Shown: positions 41,235 through 52,938, numbered from the stretch's first letter. The stretch: 64,000 bases of DNA from Cryoendolithus antarcticus (GCA_002077065.1 NAJO01000036.1:124001-188000), one strand, 5' to 3'. Notes: generated by a model from the sequence alone, not told the origin. Numbers and translations are program-made.

Positions 41235-41742
41235 ATGTGCGGCTCCGACATCCTCCTCGGCTTTCTTGCCATCCTCTTTCCGCCACTGGCAGTTTGGGTG
41301 AAGCGCGGGCTCTGCAGCGTAGACTCGCTGATCAATATAGCACTGTGCAGTAAGTACACCCACCAACGCTTCCTCCTGTGACAGTCACTGACATGTCTGC
41401 GCAGTGCTCGGCTTTCTTCCCGGCCTCCTCCACGCCTGGTACATCATAGCCGTGACATCCGACCCAACCTACGAGCCCATAGGCGATGAGGAGCGAGGCG
41501 GCACAGTCTCATACTACGTCGTGCAGGGGCAGCCACAATATGCACCTGGAGGTCAACCACAGCAGGGTTACGGCACAGTGAGCTCTGCCCCAAGTAATCA
41601 GTTCCCCGGACATCAGAGTGGTTTCGTGCGGCACCCTTCGACAGCGCCGGCAGCTGCTGGACCGTCAGCACAGCAAGGAGAGGAGGTCCCGCCATCGTAC
41701 TCGCAGGCTGTGGCGGGGGATCATAAGGTGCAGGGACCTTGA
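41235..41742 (+). CDS. Sna3/Sna4-like UPF0057 (Pmp3 family) membrane protein with PY motif
   Basis: Two exons, 41235-41349 and 41405-41742, give 150 residues; the 55-nt intron (GTAAGT, CACTGAC, GCAG) lies between the two membrane segments. The N-terminal 55 residues are the Pmp3/UPF0057 fold: MCGSDILLGFLAILFPPLAV, then LCMLGFLPGLLHAWYIIAVTS. The C-terminal tail is hydrophilic, Gln/Gly/Pro-rich, and ends near EEVPPSYSQAV. A PPxY motif in such a tail is characteristic of yeast Sna3/Sna4, which use it to recruit the Nedd4-type ubiquitin ligase Rsp5 and enter multivesicular bodies, rather than Pmp3 itself, which is a short ion-homeostasis protein. Sorting role is inferred from that motif. Confidence 0.85.
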
Positions 41743-42266
41743 CGGGAAGCTGGATGAGAAAAGGTAAGTCTACAGGGCACGGGTATGGGAAGGGGTAGGT
41801 CGTAAAACGACCGCGGCGTTAGGGATGCTATTGGTAGTTGCAGAATGATCGGAAGCATGCGATATCATGTGAATCAACGCTAAATGATAGAAACGTTCTC
41901 AAATGGAAAATGCTCAACCTGCAATCCCAGCGCACAGACAGGCTTCAGACCACAGCATCAATTTGATCCTCAAGCACAGCCACGGGCGTGTTCGGTGTGA
42001 TGAGGGAAGTGGCATAATCTTGGCGTGTTGAAGACCGTGATACAACAATGCTATGCCTCGCCGAGATACCAAGACCGTTTCTTGTCTTACTCGAGGCGCT
42101 GGGCTAACATTGGCAGAAACTACTGTTGTGGTCGTGCACTTCGTGCAATTTCTTACCGTGGTGGCAGCAAACATGACGCGGTAATCGACCACACAGACTT
42201 CAAGTCCAGAGGGAACGCCTTGGGATCCGCCTCCAGAAGATCACGAGTCGCATAAGTCTGAAGTCG
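41743..42266. other. Intergenic region
   Basis: 524 bp between two genes on the same strand; nothing recognised. Confidence 0.3.
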
Positions 42267-42770
42267 ATGAGAATGAGATCGAACGAGTCCATCAACGAAC
42301 AGACGAACGGCAAGGAGAATCCGTCTACTGCGCCGGCGCGCTGCATCCTCATCCGGAACGGCCAAACCGGCCTCATCCACGTCAAAGCAGAAGACTACTC
42401 ACGCTTACCCAGCGGCGGCATGGAGGCCGTCGACACCACACAGCTCCGCGATGCCACCAATGCCACATCCTCTTACGCGGGCTGCGAAGTCGAGTTCAAT
42501 TCCTGGTGGTTGCCGGAAGGCAGCAGACCACCCTGGACCGGCACGCTGAAGAAGGAGAGCTTCGGCTACGTCTGTGATATCATCGAATTGGGCATTTGTA
42601 CCGGCGGCCACGCAACGCGTGGCCAAGCGGATGGCTTTCGGTGGTGTTCGCCGGCAGAGGCGTGGCTATTGATGAAGAGGTCTGAGCCGACTAGTGAGGT
42701 GGGCGAGCTGGTGAGGAGGCGGGATATTTATGAATTGGCTGCCTTTCTGCGGATGCATGAGTATCCATAA
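42267..42770 (+). CDS. Nudix-fold-like protein with degenerate Nudix box
   Basis: Single-exon, 167 residues from the ATG at 42267. After a short polar N-terminus the sequence reads CILIRNGQTGLIHVKAEDYSRLPSGGME..., which lines up with the strand-and-loop leading to the Nudix box (usually ...KLPGGGxExGE). The helix that should carry RExxEE is here RDATNATSSYAG, with no catalytic Glu pair; it is followed by CEVEFNSW and KKESFGYVCDIIE, matching the usual strand after the box, and DGFRWCSPAEAWLLMKR, matching the typical strand-helix near the end. So the fold looks Nudix-like but the metal-binding motif is gone. It could be a binding-only homologue or a decaying gene. No signal peptide. Confidence 0.6.
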   Translation: MRMRSNESINEQTNGKENPSTAPARCILIRNGQTGLIHVKAEDYSRLPSGGMEAVDTTQLRDATNATSSYAGCEVEFNSWWLPEGSRPPWTGTLKKESFGYVCDIIELGICTGGHATRGQADGFRWCSPAEAWLLMKRSEPTSEVGELVRRRDIYELAAFLRMHEYP

Positions 42771-43274
42771 TCTACAAGTTGCTGGCTGTTTGACGGATTT
42801 CCACGAAGCGGCGGCGGACAAGAAGCAATAGTCAGGTTACCGACTTCGCACCAGTGGCAGGTGCGACGATCTTGGGGCGATGAGAGAAATCCTGACGTAG
42901 CATCTGACTCGCCTTGCGGAGCCGCGACAGTCTATCGTGAGGCAGACGGAACTTTTAACCATGTGCGGTCAATTATCTTTGCGTTCGCCGGAGGATCTCT
43001 ATCAGCCGTTTAGCTCGGAGTCTACGACATGCCAGAGCGAGCGGGTTCTGCTATTGCGGTGGCACGCGGGCAGACAGGGGACTTGCTACTCTACTGGGGG
43101 CCCTTCACATCGTCAGAGGGAGAAGGCCTGACATGAAAAAAACTTATTTGCAAAGCGCCCTTAGTATCGTGGTGCAACGTAAGTGGGGCTCTGCAGGTTC
43201 TGCTCTGCGAGGCTTGCGAAGCAGTATGTTTTGTGCGGGCCTGCCTCAGTACAACGCTACAGATAGACACACCG
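42771..43274. other. Intergenic region next to the HET relic
   Basis: 504 bp between the Nudix-like gene and the HET relic; nothing recognised. Confidence 0.3.
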
Positions 43275-45509
43275 CTATACCAGGAGTATCATCCTCGCGG
43301 ATTCCGCATCGATTGACCGTTCGAAGCGCGGAGAGTGTCGGCGCCCGCTCAAAAAGTCATCACTGGCCGCGTATCCAATGCGTGAAAATATCCCGTCTGT
43401 GTTCTTGGACACGATCAGCATTCGATAGTCGTGCTGGCGGTACCCTATCCTCCTATCGATGGGCACATGGAACCATTCATGTAGCCTCGAAGGTTTCCAA
43501 TCCTTAGCGTCGTCCATGATACATTTCATGCCAAGGTCGTGCAAAGTGAAAGATTCGAGGCCTCGTTCTCGGCTATCTTCACAGTTACGCGGTCGGTTGA
43601 TGCTCAAGACCCGACCAACGCAGATTAAAGTCACTCCGGCGGCGTCTTCAACATCGGCCACTGCGTCGATACAGGCCAGTTGCGCAGAATACTCAGGATC
43701 GTAATCTGATGTATGTATGCCGCCGTCAAGTGCTAACCAACTCCAGGAAGGTGCTCGCCACGTCGCAGACGAACGGCACGTTCACGGTGAATATTGTCGT
43801 TGTCCGGTCTCCATGTTAGCGTGCGGAAGGTCCACCCAGAAAAGTCCACAGGTGTATCTACTGCGTCGCGTAGCGGCGAGACGACTTGCAAACCCGGCAA
43901 TGGCGATCATCTTGTCTCGATGGGCCATCGACAAATTCGCAGCAGAGTATGACGAAACGAGTCGCTGCCACGTTGGCCATGACGCGGAACGCAACATGCC
44001 TGGTTGAATTGTAGGCATAAGCGATCTGGAACGTTTCGGCTTATCGTGATTCTCAAATGGCCTCGACTCCGGTGCGATCTGATCGCGGACACATTGCCAG
44101 TGCATCTCACTTTCCCCGAAATGAAGCAGACGCTTAGATAGCACCCTTTCCTGCAGAACCCACGCCCGTAGGAATATATTCTCGCCCTCAGGCAGTTGAG
44201 GCAAATTCCGCGGAAGTAACAGCCAGTCTTCCGTCAACGCCGAGCTTGTAGCTTGCCAACGAATGAGGCGGGTGTCAGGCAGAGGTCTCGAAGCTTCCTT
44301 GTTGAAGCAGCCGGCGTGCGGGCTTTTCGCACGTGCGGCACTGATCGTCAGAGCACTGTTCGTGTAGAAGTGCTCCATTAGCACCTACTCTCTTCGCCAA
44401 TCCTCCACACTCTCCGCATCATGTCCCTGTAGTATGCAGTAGCTATCGATCCAAAATAAAGAGATCTGGAGGAAGTCCAGGGTCTGGAACCATTCTTGGA
44501 AAGTTGGTAGAAAGTGCGCCCTACTCCGACCAATCTTGAGACTGTGCATGGTAGAAGGACGAAGCACCGAGAAGGGCTGGATTCCCCAACAATGACTTAG
44601 CGTGGCATAAGGTCCAGCGAGAGCTTGCTCTGATGCCTCCAGTAACCTGACCGTATCGCCCTCGAGACTCAAAAGCCTCGTAGGATAAGACAGCGGGTGC
44701 GGCGACTGCCCGCATTGCCCGTCATGGTTAGTCACGCAATTCCGATACCAGTATTTCGCCATTTCCAAGCTCGGAACGCTGCCAATAGCAGTATCCAGGG
44801 AGTCTTGATGGATCTGTACGACTGAACGAGCCCAGTTCGACGTCGGGTTGATCAAGAACTTGGCAAAGTTTCTGTATCAACCACGAAAGACAAGTCCGTA
44901 AAAGGGTTTCTCACGCACAGTCGGATCATAATATTATTCGGGCGATGCCACCCCGATCTTCAGTACCTTTTCGCCAGGACCCTTATGCTTCAGTTGGTAT
45001 GCAGTGCCGAAACGGCACCCAGCAACATCAAGCACGTGCCTGCAGATCAAGCAATCGACTTTCGCTCCAGCTTCCAACTCGACCCTAGAGACGTGCAATG
45101 GTCGCAACCGTTGGAGACCTGGAAAGTATCCCGACAAACCCCTTGAGTCTTTCAGATTTCTCAAAAACCTCGCAGGTTTTAACTCTGCCCAATCATCGAC
45201 CGCACAATCTCGGAAGATGCCCAGACAGATATCGCACAGCCCAGATCGACTCAGAACTTCCACTCGCGGCACAGCTGTACCCTGAGACGTGCTTGGCTCG
45301 TCCGCTGGATTCCACAAGACCAGTCGTTCGAACCATGCAAGGCTCCAGATGTCGTCCGCGCAGTACTGCCGTTGAGGGCTCGTCGTATCCTGAACTGACT
45401 GATGACTATCGTTGGGGTGTATGTCGTCAGAGTCCCCGTCGGAACCATTCCAGTCTTCGGGAAACCCCTCCTTAGCACGTATTCGAGCCATTTGAGGCGG
45501 GACGACCAT
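43275..45509 (-). pseudogene. HET-domain gene inactivated by four in-frame stops
   Basis: One reading frame from the ATG at 45509 to the natural stop at 43275 codes for a HET (heterokaryon incompatibility) protein collinear with the intact paralogue at 47470-49641. HET motifs are visible: GPYATLSHCWGIQPF, FWIDSYCILQG, RAWVLQERVLSKRLLHFGE, FWVDLP, APSWSWLALDG, GVTLICVGRV. The frame is never lost but has four stops: TAA at 44934-44936, TGA at 44877-44879, TAG at 44385-44387 and TGA at 43782-43784. Each can come from a single C-to-T change (CAA, CGA, CAG, CGA). HET genes trigger cell death after fusion of unlike strains; this copy is dead unless the stops are read through. No frameshift or indel is needed to restore the frame. 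Confidence 0.88.
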
Positions 45510-47469
45510 GCATGGCTTCCTCAGGCTCCAATTTCTCGACGTCGTCTTGTCCGGCTACCACTACTTCAGAGACTCATGAATATTAGAAGTCAGATACACC
45601 ACTCTAAAGACCCTGCCTTACTCATGTGCCGACCGATCCTGGTCAGCTAGTCTATTAGTGCGTGGCATTGCGGCAACAGATTCTAAGTCTGTACGAGAAC
45701 GGAGCAATCTGTACCCAAGTTGACTAACTATATGTGTGCACCTTATCAGCGTAGGCCAGGCGTCTCAGTCCTTGGACTCGAGCTTATTGTTTCTCCCGTC
45801 ATGTCTCTTCTGCGACGCTTGGTCGAGGCGAAGTGGCTCGCTGCCACCTTGACAACAGTGTCAGCATGCTTGTCCAATACGCGATTGTGTGCCCCCATTG
45901 TGATTCGATATCGTCACACTGACGACCATGGCTACCTTCCCATGGATCACCCTCTTCAGTGACACTTCAGGAGATTTCAGCGATGCTAGAGACCTGATCA
46001 GCACAAAGCTCCCAATTGTCCGGATCATCAGTGGTGGAAGGCTACTTTGAGTTGCAGGTCTACCGCTTGGTGCGATGTGAGCGAATACATCAAGCTCATG
46101 ATGTCAGGAAATCTGAACCATCGAGGTCGATGAGATTTCCAATGCACGCCAATGTCAACCCGGCTTCGACAAAGCGGCGCCGTCACAGCCCTGAAACACT
46201 GCCATCACCTTCGGGAGCATTGCCTTCGATGGCAACATCAAGCCTGGCGGGGTCCGAGCCAAGACGAGGCGTGGTCCCTCAAGTCGGATAACGAATTGTG
46301 ATAGATGACTATGGGGAAGGATAGATTGTGTTCGGTATGAGCGCTAAAGCTGTAGACTAGACCAGAACCACGAGTTGTGCCGGTTGTGCCTGGATCGCTG
46401 CTAAGAACGGTGGGAGTGCACCTCCCATGGTGTCTTGCCTGTGAGAACTCATCCCTGTCCTGGAGAACGTTCCTCGCTGTTCCTGACAAGCAGGATTGCG
46501 TTGTGTTCCAGATCTTGCGTGTGCGTGTCGAAAGGCTGGCTTACAACCGGGAGGATGTATAGTCTCCGATGAGCATATGTCTTCTCATAGTTCTCATCGT
46601 TGAAATTGACCCCTACCTCCTGCCCGTGAAACGTACATCCACGATGAGGTCTCCGCTTGGTGAGAGCCTGGCGGTGATGAGGTGGGAGAAGCGGCAATAC
46701 GCGGCCAGTGCATAGCAATGCTGTTTTCTGGGCCCCATCTTATGTTCAGGGTTCCCAGAAGGCATATCGCGAATCCATCAGTGGTCAGAGTAGCAATGGA
46801 ATCTCCGTCCTGTGTCCATGGCAACAATCGATCTCACCACGCGGTAGTGCCCGCATCGTCTGCCTCTTCGCTACAGTGGTTCACACCAACAATCCGACCT
46901 AGCTGGTCTTCAAGGTACATTCGTCGTTCGTCGGGTATATTCATTTGCGAATCCTGGTCATGACTAGACGCCATTGCTCGACAGTGCACAGCAGCAGCCG
47001 TAAAATGTGGAAGTCCAGTCGCGGTCAAATGTTGTCCTCGGATGAGTTCAGCTCCTGACAGGGGTCCTCTAATGAACCGTGGACAAGATGAGTCGACGAC
47101 ATGCGATGCACAAGGCTGTGCTTCGTCTGTAATGTCCAACCGCATTTCATGCAAGGAAGACGAGAACAACGAGCCTAGTCTCCACTAATGAGCCGCGCGA
47201 TAGTGAACGCAGTGATGAGCAAGAGTAGGCATGGCACGGGAACCTTGCATAGAGACGGGAACTTCGGTTTTTGCTCGCTTATTACTTGTGCGGTGCCAGC
47301 AATGTCTTGTCGTGGCGAAGCCGGTTTAGCGCTGCATTAGATTAGTGACGACTGCTGGAGCTGAACATGCAGCTGCACGGCCGAGTCCCTTCTACAGATC
47401 ACAGCCCATCGTCGCTCTGCGTGCATTTTGGTACAGACATATTTACGCAGTTGTGCCGCACGACGTGCG
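45510..47469. other. Gene-poor stretch between HET copies, possibly with a decayed gene
   Basis: Nearly 2 kb between the HET relic and the intact copy. Minus-strand frames at 46834-47169 and 46594-46827 are collinear across one TGA, and 46449-46718 continues in another frame with protein-like composition (GVNFNDENYEKTYAHRRLYI). This may be a decayed gene, but no family is recognised. The rest holds only small random frames. Confidence 0.35.
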
Positions 47470-49641
47470 CTACACCAGAAACACCATCTGAGCGGGCTGT
47501 GCTTGTAATACTCGAGCGAAGTGCGACGAAGTCTCAGCACCGTGATGAGTCTCGCTGTGTGCGTACCCGATACGTGAGAATGTCCCGTCCTTATTGCTCA
47601 GGAGCAAGAGCATCTGATAGTCATCGGACCGGGTGTACATCCTTTGACACACGGGTAAGAGGCACCAGTGGTTTCGACACGTTCGCGGACGGTCTTCCAC
47701 GATATCGACAATGCAGGTAACGTTGACCCCATGTAGATCGAATTCGACGGCGCGTGTATCGTCCAAGGTTTGAAGGGAATGCTTCTCGGATAGCTCAAGC
47801 ACTCTCCCAATAGCGACCATTGTAACTCCGCTAGTAGCCTCAACATTCGCCACAAGATCGATACACACCACTTGTGTAATTTCAGGCGTGTCGGGCACGT
47901 AGTTCTGGATAGGCCCATCGATCGACGCCCAGCTCCACGACGGCGCTCGTCGTACGAATCGATCGGCAGATCTAGGAGACCCGGGATGGACTTGCCAACA
48001 TAGTGCAGCCGGCAGATCCGACCAGAACAAGCCGTACGCGTACTCAGTAGCCCGCGCCGCGGCCAAACGATTTGCAAGACCTCGAACAGCCATGAGCTTG
48101 TCTTTGCGTGGCTTCGTGAGCCTCGCGGAGGAGTACGCATACAACACTCTGTCCCACAGTTTCTGGACTTTGTCTTCGTCCATCGACCTCAATCGCTGTA
48201 CCTCAAGCATGCCAGGGACAATGTGCGCCTCGTCGCACACCCCCGGTCGTGACTCGCATAGATGCTCTCTGTCTGCACATTGCCAGAACAGCTCCTCCGT
48301 GCCAAAGTGCAAGACACGCTTCGAAAGTAAACGCTCTTGCAGAACCCACCCTCGCGTGAATAGATGCTCGCTACTCACGGTTGAGTTAATGACCGCAGCG
48401 TCTGATAGATCCCAGATGGTTGCTGGGTCTGAAGCTATGGCACGCCAATGCACTTGACATGCACGTTTAGTGACAGACGCCCTTCGCAATACTTCGGGGA
48501 ACAAGCCCTTGCGTGGACCCGTGGCATAAGCGGCTGCGATTGTGAGCACGCTGTTCGAGTACACGTGCTCCATCATAGGAGCCTCGTATTCCCAGTCGCG
48601 AACACTCTCGTCTGATAGGCCCTGAAGGATACAGTAGCTATCGATCCATACAAGGGAGATCCCAAAGAAATCCAGTACGTCGAAACACTGCTTGAAGGTA
48701 GCTAGAAACTCCGATCGAGATCTTCCGGCTTTCAAGGACTCGAGAGTCGATGGGTCGAGCACTTCGAACGTGTCAGTACCCCAGCAATGACTCAAGGTAG
48801 CGTACGGGCCGCTCATGGCCCTCCAACGGGTTTCGACAAGCTGCACATCTCTAGAGCCGATGCGTAGAAGCCTAGTGGGATACCATGAGGGAGACCGTTC
48901 CCCTCTGGAACAGCCGTTGTGGTTCGCAATGCAGTCATTGAGCCAATGCTGGGCCAACTGCAGTGATGGCAAAGCTCCGATAGGCTCCAACAGCGATGCT
49001 TCGTGCATGTGTACTGGGGTCGGAAAGCCCGCCACTCCAGGCCGCAAGTTCATGCTTATGACTTGCATGACAGGGTAGCATCCGAAGACCACATCACGCG
49101 GCATAAGCGGATCGTAGAGTAAATCTCCGATGCAGTCTACATGAATGATGCTTATGCTTTCCTCTTCGAAACTCCCGGTCTTTGGCATTCGAAAGAGTGT
49201 TCCCGACTTGCCATCACTGTTGCGGACAAATCTTACGATCTGCTTGCAGATGAAACATCCCCGGCCTGCCCCGGCCTGTACGTCGGCTCCTGCACCATGC
49301 AGAGGTCGCCAGCCGAACAGAGATTCGCAATCGGAAATGTGATGCGATCCCGCTTCGTAGATCTTATCGCACCCGTTCCAACGTCCTCGCGGGTAACGAT
49401 CAAATATGACGCAGCATATATCGCAGAGCACTGGATTGCTGGACTTGACTGACGGCGTCTCATCGGTGGCCCAAGATGCGATAGATTCTCCGTTTGAGGT
49501 CCACAGTCTCAGTCGTGCTTTCCACGCGGGTGTACCAACATCGTGTGCGATAAGTGGACGGTTTGACCGTAGATTCAGCTTGCGGTGATCGTCGAGTTCG
49601 CGAGATCTGCGCAATGTCGGTATTCTGGCTTCAAGAGTCAT
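47470..49641 (-). CDS. HET (heterokaryon incompatibility) domain protein
   Basis: Single-exon, 723 residues from the ATG at 49641 (the frame opens upstream at a GTG). N-terminal part has two Cys-x2-Cys-like pairs (VLCDICCVIFD, CFICKQIVRF) that may bind zinc. The HET domain occupies about residues 270-430 with the three family motifs: GPYATLSHCWGTDTF, LVWIDSYCILQG and TRGWVLQERLLSKRVLHFG. Later blocks GLFWSDLPAALCW and RAPSWSWASIDG are typical of the C-terminal half of Pezizomycotina HET proteins. Proteins of this class trigger programmed cell death upon fusion with a genetically different strain; the partner locus is unknown. The homologous relic 2 kb downstream indicates tandem duplication. 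Not a toxin for other organisms. Confidence 0.92.
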   Translation of the reverse strand: MTLEARIPTLRRSRELDDHRKLNLRSNRPLIAHDVGTPAWKARLRLWTSNGESIASWATDETPSVKSSNPVLCDICCVIFDRYPRGRWNGCDKIYEAGSHHISDCESLFGWRPLHGAGADVQAGAGRGCFICKQIVRFVRNSDGKSGTLFRMPKTGSFEEESISIIHVDCIGDLLYDPLMPRDVVFGCYPVMQVISMNLRPGVAGFPTPVHMHEASLLEPIGALPSLQLAQHWLNDCIANHNGCSRGERSPSWYPTRLLRIGSRDVQLVETRWRAMSGPYATLSHCWGTDTFEVLDPSTLESLKAGRSRSEFLATFKQCFDVLDFFGISLVWIDSYCILQGLSDESVRDWEYEAPMMEHVYSNSVLTIAAAYATGPRKGLFPEVLRRASVTKRACQVHWRAIASDPATIWDLSDAAVINSTVSSEHLFTRGWVLQERLLSKRVLHFGTEELFWQCADREHLCESRPGVCDEAHIVPGMLEVQRLRSMDEDKVQKLWDRVLYAYSSARLTKPRKDKLMAVRGLANRLAAARATEYAYGLFWSDLPAALCWQVHPGSPRSADRFVRRAPSWSWASIDGPIQNYVPDTPEITQVVCIDLVANVEATSGVTMVAIGRVLELSEKHSLQTLDDTRAVEFDLHGVNVTCIVDIVEDRPRTCRNHWCLLPVCQRMYTRSDDYQMLLLLSNKDGTFSRIGYAHSETHHGAETSSHFARVLQAQPAQMVFLV

Positions 49642-49966
49642 ACTGCCCAGGCACAAGGAAGACACCAGATCCAGATGTCGCAGCGAGGGTCACTGTTTAG
49701 TAACGACGGCATTTACAATAACGCCAGAATGAATTCTCAACGGACAGAAAAAGAGTTACACTCACGAAAGACTCCGATGTCTTGTGTAGTTAGCGGCATG
49801 CATAAGTCGAAGAGACGCGAAGAAGACTGTGGCGCAAATGCACGGAGCCGCTTGCACCTGCACCTGCTGGGTCCGGCGTCAACCTTAGTAAAGCATAGCC
49901 CAATGCGTTTGCACCAAGTGTCGGCCTCAGGCCTCAATCAGTAGCCGCTGTGATTCATATCTCCCG

Positions 49967-52938
49967 TCATAGATCATCAATAGCGCAATTCGGATGCACC
50001 ACATACATTACCCTTGCATCTCCTTCTCGCTCTCCATCCTCGCCCTCCTCGTCTGCAAGTCCCTCGCCACGGATCTGCAGTAACACATTTGTCTGTGAAG
50101 TCCCAATTAGCCCAAATTGGCAAATGTTCGCGCACTACAGAGCACTTACCTTCACCATCTTCCTCAACACCTTCAAAGCCAATCCTCTCCTCTCCTCCAT
50201 CTCCTCCTGGCTCTGCAACTCGCCTTCAACAACCTCCAGATACCACGTCACCAGATCCTCCTCCTCGACGCCATCCTCCGCAGCCGTGCGATCATCGTTC
50301 ACGCGACCTAGCAGCAGGTTCTGCATCTTAATGTAATCATCGTACTTAATCTGCGTCCTCGCGCGTGCCGGTGCAGGCGTAGCAGAAGCGCGAGCTGAAG
50401 GCGTAGGCGCAGCGTCCTCGGCATCCGAGTCAGCGCCGGCGTCAGCATCAGCCATGTCGTCGTCGTCTGCGGTAGCGGCGACCTCGTCCTCGAATTCGAC
50501 GTCGTCTTTCTCGACGGAGATAATGGATTGTTTGAGCAACTTGTAGGCTTCGTCGACGAATTCGGGTGTGACTTGGTCGACACACGTGGCCTTCGCAATG
50601 GCTTCTGACAGCCGAATGAGGGACTCTAGCTGCCGGACGGTAATGCGGTAGGAGTTCCTGCCAACGCCCCCCTGTGCGTCATCGGAGCGCAGAGACCTGT
50701 AACGGTCGACGAGTGTATGCCGTGCCTCATCTGTGAAGACTGGTTGGAAGAGACGGGCAAAGCGAATGTAGCGCTGCAGCTGCTCGGTACTGAATTCTGG
50801 CTCAATGGCTTCGTCTTTGAGTTGATGCAGGCCGACTATGTGCCGCGCGAGATGCTCATCGACTTGCTCGTTGCACTCGTCCAGGACTACGAAGAAGAGG
50901 TCGAAACGGGACATGATGGGTGCGCTCATGTTAATGTTGGCCCGCAAGGTGGTCTTGCGGTTGTAGCGTCCGCCGACTGGATTCGCAGCAGCAAGGATAC
51001 TCGTCCGTGCGTTGAGTGTAGCTTGAATGCCGGCTTTGGCGATGGAAATGGTCTGCTGCTCCATGGCCTCGTGAATGGCGACTTGGTCGGCAATGTCCAT
51101 CTTGTCGAACTCATCGATTGCGCAGATGCCGTTATCTGCCAGCATGAGTGCACCGGCCTCGATTGTGAACTCGCCGGTCTCCTCATCTTTGACGACAGCA
51201 GCTGTGAGACCGGCTGCTGACGAGGCCTTGCCGGACGTGTAGACTGCTCGTGGCAAGAAAGAGCAGATGTACTTGAGGAACTGCGACTTGCTCGTAGACG
51301 GATCACCGACGATGCAGATGTTGATGTCGCCACGAAGTGCCATGCCCTCGGGCGTGACCTTGCTGACACCACCCATGAGCTGGAGTAAAAGACCCTTCTT
51401 AACAACAGTATGGCCATATACAGTCGGCGCCAGCGAGTCTACCAAGCGCATGAAGATGTTTGGCATCTGCACCATCTTTCTCAGATCTTCGATTTCGGTC
51501 GGTGTCAAAGTATCAAGGTAAGCCTGCTGAGCATCGTCTCCGGTCCCATCGTTCATCTCGATCGTCTGATTCAACGAAGTCAAGATATTGCCAGCCTGCC
51601 CCTTGAGATGCTGATTCGATCTTTGGCCTTGTGTTGACATGTCAGGAGTCACCATGTTGGCCAAGAAAGCCATCCGGTATGTAAGATCACGCACACCTAG
51701 TGCCTTCAGTCCACCGACTCCACTGCCTCCAGCATCGCCACCGCGGTTCGTCTGGGTGTCTCGGATGGCTGTGACCTTGCTGCCCGGTACGCGGAACTGG
51801 CTGACATCCGGGACTACGATCAATGTACCTGTGAAGATGCACTTTTCGCCAGCCTTCGCACGTTCAACCATCTCACCACGCAAGATGACATCCATCGTCC
51901 GCGGCATGCTTCCAGTCGGGATCTCTGAACTGTTCTCTTGTATGCGCACCTTCTGCCAATCGATGAATGTGCTCTGCCGAATGTCCAAACGCCATGCCGA
52001 TCGGTTCATACACGTCTGATTGACACATTGCGTTGGCTCGGAATACTTGAAGATCTGCTCCACGTCCGGAATGATATTGTTGCAGTTCTCGCAGATGAAC
52101 GTTGCCAAGTGCAGCTCGGGCCGTACTTCGGACGTCCTCGTTACTGTTCCAGACATCGACACTAGCTTGCCGATCTGCTCGGTCCGCAGCTGTCGCACTC
52201 GCGAGACGAGTGGAAGATTGTAGAAGGCTAGAGCGAATATCTTGTCCGTCTGCTGGTTCGGTGTCTTCTTATGAAACTCGTCTTCTTCGCTGATGCTATT
52301 AGTCGCTAATGAGGTGTCCGTTCCATTTGTGGTCGATCCCGGCTGTCGGTGCTCTCGGAAGTACTGTGGCTCGTACTTTGCGATCATGTTGTGAAGTGCT
52401 TTCAGGAGGTAAGGGTGATATCGGTAGAAGTCGCCCTGAATGGCTCCAGCGAGGACGCCTGCATCCTCGTGGTCCATGATGTGAGTGTAGTCGACATATA
52501 TCGTCGACAGCTGGAATTGCGACAGGCCGTGTATCTGGGCGATGTAGTATCTATTCGTTGTCACAGCGCTGGATGTAGGAGCCGTGGAGGGCGTAGGGTC
52601 TTCTGTAAACCTGCTTGACATCAGAACAAGTCTCTGCAGCCATCAAGAATAGCTACGCACTCCTCGAGGAACTTCTCAAATCGTGCAGACAACAGCTCTC
52701 CTGTCGTGTCTACTACCTTGGGTATGTCGCCACCTACTACCCTCCTCGCTCGCACCGGCACATCCTCTGCAAATGGCGCATCGCTGTGCATGCCCGGCGT
52801 GCTCGCCGATGGCGGTCCTCGTGGTCGACCGGACGAAGGCATTTGCCGTCTTGATCTCGATGATGGCGCATCGCTGCGTAGTTCTCGTGGTGTTGGTGCG
52901 ATATCGGACTCATACGCTGGTCCTGGAGGTGAGGACAT
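49967..52938 (-). CDS. MCM6: Replicative helicase subunit Mcm6
   Basis: Three exons, 52661-52938, 50150-52610 and 49967-50092, give 954 residues. Intron 1 (50 nt, GTGCGT...GCAG) joins RFEKFLEE to FTEDPTPS; intron 2 (57 nt) joins KVLRKMVK to TNVLLQIRGEGL. The protein has a zinc finger (FICENCNN, CVNQTC) around 265, Walker A GDPSTSKSQFLKY about 533, Walker B CAIDEFDKMD about 590 and the Arg finger MSRFDLFFVVLDECNEQVDE about 658. The last phrase and ENCNNIIPDVEQIFKYSEP identify Mcm6 (Mis5) rather than Mcm5. The C-terminal winged-helix region has an acidic linker (VEFEDEVAATADDDDMADAD). It is one of six MCM2-7 subunits, loaded at origins in G1. Divergent from IDI1 over a promoter with two MCB cores. 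Confidence 0.96.

Noticed and set aside
44380..44940. Introns hiding the stops in the HET relic
   Set aside because: The frame stays the same on both sides of all four stops and the flanking sequence matches the intact paralogue without gaps, so splicing is not needed and would remove homologous codons.
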